Source of the DNA: Nocardia salmonicida NBRC 13393
GTDB lineage: Bacteria > Actinomycetota > Actinomycetes > Mycobacteriales > Mycobacteriaceae
Assembly (NCBI RefSeq): GCF_001613085.1
Contig: NZ_BDBR01000009.1
Coordinates: 310,001 to 374,000, forward strand
Length of the DNA stretch: 64,000 nucleotides
Reading direction: 5' to 3'
Numbering within the stretch: the first letter of the stretch is position 1; each line of letters starts with the position of its first letter. Shown here piece by piece: positions 57,379 to 64,000 of the stretch. Under the pieces are notes generated by a model. That model did not search any database, was not told the origin of the DNA, and saw nothing but the letters and a program-made list of their open reading frames with translations. The position numbers were made by a program, and so were the translations under genes.

Positions 57379-58335
57379 ATGGTGTTCGACGCGCCGCCCG
57401 CAACGCACTCTCATTCGTGGATGCCGTCGAGCCCCTGTGGTTCCGGCTGCATCGAGCCGATCGACGAGGTCGGCACCGCCAGGATGTTCGCCCGCCTGGC
57501 CGGAATCGCCGGGCTGGTGCTCAGCTTCCCGGTGTTGACCGTGGCCACCCCGAAGTCGCGCCGCGAGCAGGTGCAGCGTCGCTACGCCAGGGCGGCGCTG
57601 GGTTGCCTCGGGATGCGGCTGCGCATCATCGACAACCGCGCGCCCGAGCAGAGCGCGTCGGCGGAGGGCTTCGCCGATACCGGCACCGCGGTGATGATCG
57701 TGGCCGGGCACATCGGCTGGGCGGATGTGGTGGCGCTGGCCGCGGTCCAGCCAGTCAGCTTCGTCGCCCGTGCCGACATGGTCGAATGGCCGCTGCTGGG
57801 CAAGCTGGCGAAGCTCACCCGCGTCATCCCGATCGAGCGGGCACGTCTGCGTGAGCTGCCCGGCGTGGTCGCGCAGGTGGCCGATCGGCTGGCCTCCGGT
57901 AACCGGATCGTGGTGTTCCCCGAGGGCACGACGTGGTGTGGCCGGGCTTACGGCTCGATGCGGCCCGCCATGTTCCAGGCCGCCGTCGACACCGCCACCC
58001 CGGTCCAGCCGGTGCGTTTGCGCTACCTGGACAGCGACGGAATGCCCTGCACCGTACCGGGTTTCGTGGGCAGCGATACCTTCGCCGATTCCGCGAAGCG
58101 AGTACTGCGCAGCAAGGGCATGGTCGTCGAGATCGTGCTCGAGCCGCTCGAACATCCCGGAGTCGACCGCCGGGACCTGGCCCGGCGCTGCGAGACGGCG
58201 GTGCGCGGCACCGACCGTTCCCGCCACGGCGTGGCCGATACCCAGTGGATCGAAGCGGGCAACACCCGCGTGCAGGACCCCTCGATGGCGGAGCAGGAGC
58301 AGATTCGCCGACCGGTAAGGGCTACTGCCTGGTAA
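57379..58335 (+). CDS. Lysophospholipid acyltransferase family, OlsA-like (Rv3026c-like)
   Basis: A 318-residue PlsC-fold O-acyltransferase. HIGWAD (111-116) is the HX4D catalytic motif and VVFPEGTTW (178-186) the EGT substrate motif. A hydrophobic segment at about 40-57 (LAGIAGLVLSFPVLTVAT) should anchor it. With the OlsB-like enzyme upstream it would O-acylate a lyso-lipid, possibly lyso-ornithine lipid. GGGAAG lies ahead of ATG 57379. A terminator follows, so the pair is transcriptionally separate from the NRPS downstream. Confidence 0.85.
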   Translation: MVFDAPPATHSHSWMPSSPCGSGCIEPIDEVGTARMFARLAGIAGLVLSFPVLTVATPKSRREQVQRRYARAALGCLGMRLRIIDNRAPEQSASAEGFADTGTAVMIVAGHIGWADVVALAAVQPVSFVARADMVEWPLLGKLAKLTRVIPIERARLRELPGVVAQVADRLASGNRIVVFPEGTTWCGRAYGSMRPAMFQAAVDTATPVQPVRLRYLDSDGMPCTVPGFVGSDTFADSAKRVLRSKGMVVEIVLEPLEHPGVDRRDLARRCETAVRGTDRSRHGVADTQWIEAGNTRVQDPSMAEQEQIRRPVRATAW

Positions 58336-58361
58336 CCATTTCCGTTCGCATTCATCGACTG

Positions 58362-58391
58362 CCGGAGGCCGTGTGCGCGGTCTCCGGTTTT
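58362..58391 (+). terminator. Intrinsic terminator after the OlsB/OlsA-like pair
   Basis: CCGGAGGCC (58362-58370) pairs with GGTCTCCGG (58379-58387), one G-U pair in nine, and TTTT follows at 58388-58391. It isolates the acyltransferase pair from the NRPS gene. Confidence 0.8.
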
Positions 58392-58714
58392 GTCGTGTGT
58401 GGCGGGCGAATCGTCACAGATAGCCAGGTCCATGGTGAGGCGGCGCCTCGGCGGAATGTGAAAATCTCGCGTCCGCCCGAATGTCCTTCGCCCTGCGTAT
58501 GACCTGCGTATGAGCTGTGTAACAAACTGTTCAGTCGGCTATACCCAGCGATTTGTGAGTTGAAACGACCAAATTGCCACGACATCAAAATTGATGAGAT
58601 ATTTGCGGTACCGTCACGCAGGATTTTTCCGATACCCCCGTGTAGCCGAAAATCCAGGCGACGTGAGAGATGTGCGATCGCATGCTTGATCCATGGTGAA
58701 GGGAAGCGTTTCCG
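58392..58714 (+). promoter_or_regulatory. AT-rich promoter region of the second NRPS gene
   Basis: No gene is seen in this stretch. From about 58500 to 58680 it is strikingly AT-rich for this genome. A possible promoter is TTGCCA (58575-58580) and GATATT (58599-58604) with an 18-base spacer. GAAGGGAAG ends 8 bases before GTG 58715 and should be the ribosome-binding site. A lowered GC content upstream of a large biosynthetic gene suggests a regulated, possibly acquired, unit. Confidence 0.4.
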
Positions 58715-61700
58715 GTGACTGAGCAAGCTCCTGGCGTCCGCCGACGAGCCACGCGCCGGGTTCGCCGTGCGCCGGTGTCGTCCACGCTGCCGCGGCTGCT
58801 GCTGGCCGCCGTCGAGCGAGCCCCGGAAGCGCCCGCGCTGCGGTTCGACGGGCAGACCCTCACCTACACCGAACTCGACCAGTGGTCCTCGCGCCTGGCC
58901 AGGGTGCTGATCGCGCGCGGCCTCGGGCCCGGCGACCGCTTCGTCCTCGCGCTGACCCGCTCGATCGAGTCCGTGGTCGCGGTGTGGGCGGCGGCCAAGA
59001 CCGGGGCCACCTTCGTGCCGGTCGATCCGCGCTACCCGGCCGAACGAGTCGCCCACATGCTCACTGATTCCGGTGCCGGGTTCGGGCTGGCGAAGGCGGC
59101 GGACGCGGCACGTCTCGACGCGGGAATCCAGTGGCTCTCCATCGATTCCGACGAGTTCCGCGCCGAGTCGGCCGCGATGTCGGACCAACCAGTGAGTGCG
59201 GGCGAACGCCTGCGCAGGCTCTCCCCGGACGATCTCGCCTACATCATCTACACCTCCGGCTCGACCGGCGTCCCCAAGGGCGTCGCGGTCACCCACACCG
59301 GCCTGGCCGGGCTGTGCGCCGAGCAGGTCCGCCGCTTCGGTATCACCGGCGACTCGCGCACCCTGCACTTCGCCTCGCCCAGCTTCGACGCCAGCATGTT
59401 GGAGATGCTCCTGGCGATCGGGGCGAGCGCGACGATGGTGATCGCACCGCCCGATGTCTACGGCGGCGACGAACTGACCGAACTACTGCGCGCCGAACGC
59501 GTGACCCATGCCTTCATCACCCCCGCGGCCCTGGCCGGGCTCGACGCGGCGGTGCTGCCGGAACTGACCGCGCTCGCCGTCGGCGGCGAGGCGTATCCGC
59601 CCGAGTTGATCGCACAGTGGGCACCGGGCCGCGCGTTCTTCAATGTGTACGGCCCGACCGAGACCACCATCGTCTGCGCGATGAGCGATCGACTGACCGC
59701 CGACGACGTGATCACCATGGGCGACACGATCCCGGGAATGACGGCACTGGTCCTCGACGGCCGCTTGCGTCCGGTTCCGGACCGTGTGCCCGGTGAGCTC
59801 TACCTCGCGGGCGAAGGTCTGGCCCGCGGCTATCACGACCGGGCCGGGCTCACCGCGAGCCGGTTCGTGGCCGACCCGCTCGGTCGCGGCAGGCTCTATC
59901 GCACCGGTGACCTGGTGCAATGGGTTCCGGTGCCCGGCGGGGTCGGCCTGAAATTCCTCGGTCGCACCGACGCACAGGTGAAACTGCGAGGCTTTCGCAT
60001 CGAACTCGGCGAGATCGACGCGCTGTTCGCCGCCGACGACACGGTGCGCTTCTGCGCCACCCTCATCAGAACGCTGCCCAGCGGGGAGAGCGCGCTCGTC
60101 TCCTATCTCGTCGCGGCCGCGGGCGCCACCATCGACACGGCGGCGCTGACCAGGCTGGCCGAGCAGCACCTGCCCCAGCACGCGGTGCCCGCCGCGATCG
60201 TGGTGCTCGACGAGGTGCCGCTGACGCCGGTCGGCAAACTCGATCACCGGGCACTGCCCGCGCCGGAACTCGTCGCGCGCGAGTTCGTCGCGCCACGCGG
60301 CGCCACCGAACTCACGGTGGCGGAAGTCTTCGCCGAGCTGCTCGGCGCGGACCCGATCGGGCGCGGCGACGATTTCTTCGCCCTCGGTGGCAATTCACTG
60401 CTCGCCACCCAGCTGGCCGGTCGCCTCGGTGCCGCGGTCGGTGTGCGAGTCCCGGCCCGCACCGTTTTCGAACACGGCACGGTGGCCGAGCTGGCGACCG
60501 CGCTCGACGCGCTGGTCGGTGACGCGTCGGTACGCGTGCCGCTGACCCGGCGTGACCGCGGAGCGCACGTCCCGCTGTCGCTCGCCCAGCAGCGCATGTG
60601 GTTCCTGGCGCGACTGGATCCCGAATCCAGCGCCTACAACATCCCGGTCGCGCTTCGCCTGTCCGGCCGACTCGACACCGCCGCGCTCACCGCCGCGCTC
60701 GACGACGTGCTCGAACGGCACGAGGTGCTGCGCACGGTGTACCCCGAGCACGAGGGCGCCGGCTTCCAGCAGGTGCTGCCCCTGGCCCAGGCCGGTCTCG
60801 ACGTGGTGGTCGACCCGATCGCGGAATCCGACCTGCCGAGCGAACTGGCCCGGCTGACCTTCGGCGGGTTCGATGTGTGCCGTCGAGTTCCCGTGCGCGC
60901 GGCCGTGTTCCAGCTCTCCGCGACCGACCACGTGCTGGCCGTCGTGGTGCACCACATCGCCACCGACGGCTTCTCGCTCGGCCCGCTGACGCGCGACCTG
61001 ATGACCGCCTATGCCGCCCGTGCCGGCGGCGTCGCGCCGGGCTGGGAGCCGTTGCCCGTGCAGTACGCCGACTACACGCTCTGGCAGCAGGAAATGCTCG
61101 GCGCGGCAGACGATTCCAGCTCACTGCTGGCCGCGCAGCTCGGGTTCTGGCGCACCGCGCTCGCCGGTGCCCCCGCTCTGCTCGAGCTGCCCACCGACCG
61201 CCCGCGTCCACCGGTCGCGGGCACCCGCGGTGCCGCACAGGACTTCGCTGTTTCCGCGCAGGTGCATACCGCACTGGAAACCCTTGCGCGCGAACACAAC
61301 GCCTCGTTGTTCATGGTGGTGCGTGCCGCGCTGTCGGTGCTGCTGGCGCGGGTCGCCGGGACCGATGACGTCACCGTCGGCGCTCCTGTCGCGGGCCGTG
61401 GTGAACCCGAGCTCGACGATCTCGTCGGCATGTTCGTCAACACCGTCGTCCTGCGCACCCGCATCGACGCCGCCGAATCCTTCGCGGCCCTGCTCGATCG
61501 GGTCCGCGATATCGACTTGGCCGCCTTCGCCCACGCCGATGTGCCCTTCGAACGGCTGGTTGCCGAACTGGATCCGCCGCGCACCCAGGCCCACCACCCG
61601 CTGTACCAGGTGGCGCTGTCGTTCCAGAACTTCGGCGCCACCCGCCTCGAGCTGCCCGAGTTGACGGTGTCGGCGGTCGATCTGGGCGAGGAAGCCGCGC

Positions 61701-64000
61701 CGGTGGACCTGCAGCTCACCGTCGTTCCGCTCGAGGACAGCGACGGGCCCGCCGGTCTGCGCTGCTCCTGGCGCTACGCCACCGACCTGTTCGACGCCTC
61801 GACCATGGAGACGCTCGGCACCCGCCTGGCCGGGCTGCTCGCCGCGGCCGTCGCCGCTCCGCACCGGCCCGTCGGCGACCTGCCGCTGCTGACGGCGGAC
61901 GAGCTGACCGAGCCCTCGGGCGAACTCCGCCCCGTCGCGGACTCGACGTTGCTCGACGAATTCCGGGCCCGTGCACAGCATCGTCCGGACGCGCCCGCGG
62001 TCACCTTCGGCGAGGTCACGCTGAGCTACGGCGAGCTGGCCCGTCGCGTCAACCGACTGGCCCGGCTGCTCGTCGCCGACGGCGTGGGTCCCGGAAGCAC
62101 TGTGGGCGTGGCGATTCGGCCGTCGATCGAGCTCGTCGTGGCCATGTACGCGGTCTTCGCGGCCGGTGGCGCCTACGTGCCGCTCGATCCCGATTCACCC
62201 GCCGAACGTCGCGCCGATATCCTCGCCGCCGCGCAGCCGGTGTGCCTGCTGACCACCACCGCCGACGCGATCGAAGCCGACGGCCTGCCGGTCGTGTCGG
62301 TGGACCGGGTCGCGCTGTCGGCCTTCTCCGACACCTGGCTGACCGATGCCGACCGCCTGCGCCCGCTGCGCACCCTCGACCTGGCGTATGTGATCTTCAC
62401 GTCCGGCTCGACGGGCAAGCCCAAGGGCGTCGGCGTACCGCATTCGGCGATCGTCAACCAGGCCGCGTTCATGGTCGGCGAGTACGGCGTGGGGGAGTCC
62501 GATACTGTCCTGCAGTCGATTCCGTTCACCTTCGACGCCTCGATGATCGGTTTCGCCACCCCGTTGCGCGCGGGCGCGCACATGATCGTGGCCGCTTCGC
62601 ACGGGCTCACCGATCCGGCCTATCTGGCCGAACTCATTGCCCGCCACCGCGTCACCGGCACCACCATCGTGCCCTCGGTGCTCCAGATGCTCCTGGATTC
62701 CGCGCCGACCGGCGCCCTGCGATCGGTGCGCGCGGTATGGGTCGGCGGTGAAGCACTGCCGAACGCCACCATCGAACGCTTCACCACTGTCACCGCGGGC
62801 CGACTGCACAACCTGTACGGTCCCACCGAGGCCACCGTGTCGATCACCGGCGCCGACGTGACCGAGGTAGGCGACGGCATCGTTCCGATCGGCGTGCCGC
62901 ACTGGAACTCTCGCGCCTACGTTCTCGACGCGCGGCTGCGGCCGGTGCCCGTCGGCACGCCCGGCGAGCTGTATCTGGCCGGTGCGCAACTGGCCCGCGG
63001 CTACCTCGGCAGCCCCGACAAGACGATGGAACGATTCGTCGCCGACCCGTACGGTCCTGTCGGCGAACGCATGTACCGCACCGGCGATCTGGTGCGCAGG
63101 CTGCCGTCCGGTGACCTGACCTACCTGGGCCGCACCGACGTTCAGCTCAAATTGCACGGCCTGCGCATCGAACCCGGTGAGATCGAGGCGGCGCTGCGCA
63201 CGCATCCGGCGGTCGCGGGTGCGGCGGTCGCGGTGCACCACGAGCAGCTGGTCGGCTACGTGACGCCCCTCGGTGCCGCGGTGGACACCGCCGAGGTGCT
63301 GGCCACCATCCGAACCCTGTTGCCCCCGTACATGATTCCGCACCGCCTGCTGGTGCTCGACGAGTTCCCGCTCGGTGCCACCGGCAAGCTCGACCGCAAG
63401 GCGCTGCCCGCGCCCACCGTGGAGATCCGCGAATACCAGGCGCCTGCCACCGCCGACGAACAGATCGTCGCGACGGCGATCGCTGAGGTTCTCGACCTCG
63501 AACGGGTCGGCCGCGACGACGACTTCTTCGTGCTCGGCGGCACCTCCCTCGCGGCGATCCGGGTGCGCGCCACCCTCGCCGAGCAACTGGGCATCGAGGT
63601 GCCGCTGCGCCTGCTGTTCAGCTATCCGCTGGTCAGCGACCTGGCACTGGCCCTGCGCGACGAGTCCTCGGCCTCGGCCGCCGGGCCGGATCCGGCCGTA
63701 GACGCGATCCTCGACCCGTCGATCGACCTCACCGGCTGCGCACCACAGCGCATCGGCGCACCGGCCACGCTGCTGCTCACCGGCGCCACCGGATTCCTCG
63801 GCAGCTTCCTGCTGCGCGAACTCCTGGAGCAGACCTCCGCGACCATCCACTGCCTGGTCCGCGCCACCGATGACGCGGGCGCGGTGGATCGCATCGTCTC
63901 GACCGCCGCGAAGTACCGCATCGACCTGACGCCCTACGTCGACCGAATCGTCGGCGTACCCGGCGATCTCGCGCAACCGAACCTCGGCATGGACCCGCTG
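58715..64000 (+). CDS. Two-module NRPS with terminal reductase, A-T-C-A-T-R (partial)
   Basis: An open frame from GTG 58715 to the window edge, 1762 codons without a stop. Domains: A1 about 22-525 (YTSGSTGVPKG at 179), T1 with Ser561 (GGNSLL), C 610-1050 (HHIATDGFSL at 746, LCL type), A2 1075-1570 ([11 protein letters not shown] at 1228), T2 with Ser1611 (GGTSLA), then TLLLTGATGFLGSFLL at about 1686, the NAD(P)H-binding start of a thioester-reductase domain. There is no starter C domain, no E and no TE, so a free-amine dipeptide would be released as aldehyde or alcohol. This is the AusA (aureusimine) order. Pocket residues by GrsA alignment: A1 DALFAGVIV, A2 DAITWGLVS; neither is recognised. 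It has its own ribosome-binding site and a terminator upstream. Confidence 0.93.
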   Translation, partial: MTEQAPGVRRRATRRVRRAPVSSTLPRLLLAAVERAPEAPALRFDGQTLTYTELDQWSSRLARVLIARGLGPGDRFVLALTRSIESVVAVWAAAKTGATFVPVDPRYPAERVAHMLTDSGAGFGLAKAADAARLDAGIQWLSIDSDEFRAESAAMSDQPVSAGERLRRLSPDDLAYIIYTSGSTGVPKGVAVTHTGLAGLCAEQVRRFGITGDSRTLHFASPSFDASMLEMLLAIGASATMVIAPPDVYGGDELTELLRAERVTHAFITPAALAGLDAAVLPELTALAVGGEAYPPELIAQWAPGRAFFNVYGPTETTIVCAMSDRLTADDVITMGDTIPGMTALVLDGRLRPVPDRVPGELYLAGEGLARGYHDRAGLTASRFVADPLGRGRLYRTGDLVQWVPVPGGVGLKFLGRTDAQVKLRGFRIELGEIDALFAADDTVRFCATLIRTLPSGESALVSYLVAAAGATIDTAALTRLAEQHLPQHAVPAAIVVLDEVPLTPVGKLDHRALPAPELVAREFVAPRGATELTVAEVFAELLGADPIGRGDDFFALGGNSLLATQLAGRLGAAVGVRVPARTVFEHGTVAELATALDALVGDASVRVPLTRRDRGAHVPLSLAQQRMWFLARLDPESSAYNIPVALRLSGRLDTAALTAALDDVLERHEVLRTVYPEHEGAGFQQVLPLAQAGLDVVVDPIAESDLPSELARLTFGGFDVCRRVPVRAAVFQLSATDHVLAVVVHHIATDGFSLGPLTRDLMTAYAARAGGVAPGWEPLPVQYADYTLWQQEMLGAADDSSSLLAAQLGFWRTALAGAPALLELPTDRPRPPVAGTRGAAQDFAVSAQVHTALETLAREHNASLFMVVRAALSVLLARVAGTDDVTVGAPVAGRGEPELDDLVGMFVNTVVLRTRIDAAESFAALLDRVRDIDLAAFAHADVPFERLVAELDPPRTQAHHPLYQVALSFQNFGATRLELPELTVSAVDLGEEAAPVDLQLTVVPLEDSDGPAGLRCSWRYATDLFDASTMETLGTRLAGLLAAAVAAPHRPVGDLPLLTADELTEPSGELRPVADSTLLDEFRARAQHRPDAPAVTFGEVTLSYGELARRVNRLARLLVADGVGPGSTVGVAIRPSIELVVAMYAVFAAGGAYVPLDPDSPAERRADILAAAQPVCLLTTTADAIEADGLPVVSVDRVALSAFSDTWLTDADRLRPLRTLDLAYVIFTSGSTGKPKGVGVPHSAIVNQAAFMVGEYGVGESDTVLQSIPFTFDASMIGFATPLRAGAHMIVAASHGLTDPAYLAELIARHRVTGTTIVPSVLQMLLDSAPTGALRSVRAVWVGGEALPNATIERFTTVTAGRLHNLYGPTEATVSITGADVTEVGDGIVPIGVPHWNSRAYVLDARLRPVPVGTPGELYLAGAQLARGYLGSPDKTMERFVADPYGPVGERMYRTGDLVRRLPSGDLTYLGRTDVQLKLHGLRIEPGEIEAALRTHPAVAGAAVAVHHEQLVGYVTPLGAAVDTAEVLATIRTLLPPYMIPHRLLVLDEFPLGATGKLDRKALPAPTVEIREYQAPATADEQIVATAIAEVLDLERVGRDDDFFVLGGTSLAAIRVRATLAEQLGIEVPLRLLFSYPLVSDLALALRDESSASAAGPDPAVDAILDPSIDLTGCAPQRIGAPATLLLTGATGFLGSFLLRELLEQTSATIHCLVRATDDAGAVDRIVSTAAKYRIDLTPYVDRIVGVPGDLAQPNLGMDPL

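Noticed and set aside
56556..64000. OlsB/OlsA-like genes and NRPS2 as one lipopeptide operon
   Set aside because: A strong terminator (58362-58391) and a 379-base gap with its own promoter-like region separate them, and the acyltransferase pair belongs to the conserved block. NRPS2 also lacks the starter C domain needed to accept an acyl group.

Overview
The window is high-GC DNA from a mycolic-acid actinomycete (order Mycobacteriales), most likely Nocardia or a close relative. The reasons are GC-rich codon use, many GTG/TTG starts, actinobacterial leaderless start signatures, and a gene order that mirrors the Mycobacterium tuberculosis block Rv3026c to Rv3044 (recalled from memory, not searched). 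The genus is an inference.

Layout. 1-8.5 kb: an accessory segment with a partial WYL regulator, an epoxide hydrolase, a TetR-controlled lipase/acyl-CoA ligase operon, a HipBA toxin-antitoxin pair and a membrane PQQ-propeller protein. 8.6-27.1 kb: a secreted intradiol dioxygenase, a FecB-like iron-ligand-binding lipoprotein, and a translationally coupled operon on the minus strand. That operon holds a stand-alone adenylation-domain fragment, a 4405-aa three-module NRPS (C-A-T-E / C-A-T / C-A-T-E-TE) and a DrrABC-type exporter. It sits exactly between fecB and ctaD, which are neighbours in M. tuberculosis. 27.2-38.8 kb: a VOC protein, then ctaD, serB and a run of conserved genes (lipoprotein, PTH2-like protein, ABC ATPase, NUDIX, EchA17-like, two methyltransferases, HhH protein, DUF1697). 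38.8-45.5 kb: a hexapeptide acyltransferase, a PQQ lipoprotein, a divergent polysaccharide deacetylase / DUF4015 glycosidase-like pair, and a TerD protein fused to a PD-(D/E)XK nuclease-like region. 45.6-51.2 kb: the polymethylated-glucan type genes (GT4, GH57, methyltransferase) divergent from etfBA. 51.3-56.3 kb: a Ser/Thr kinase with a membrane tail, an APH-like kinase, a LysR regulator and NDH-2. 56.5-58.3 kb: an OlsB/OlsA-like acyltransferase pair. 58.7-64.0 kb: a second NRPS, A-T-C-A-T-reductase, cut by the window edge.

How the genes fit together. The conserved genes are housekeeping: terminal oxidase, serine synthesis, ETF, intracellular glucan synthesis and lipid acylation. Two unrelated NRPS systems interrupt this backbone. 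NRPS1 is predicted to build a D-L-D tripeptide, probably N-capped because module 1 starts with a C domain. It is exported by the coupled ABC transporter and may be recaptured by FecB, so a siderophore is the leading idea, although no iron box was seen. NRPS2 has the AusA-like order A-T-C-A-T-R and should release a dipeptide aldehyde that could cyclise to a pyrazinone. No MbtH-like gene, tRNA, rRNA, CRISPR array or insertion sequence was recognised.
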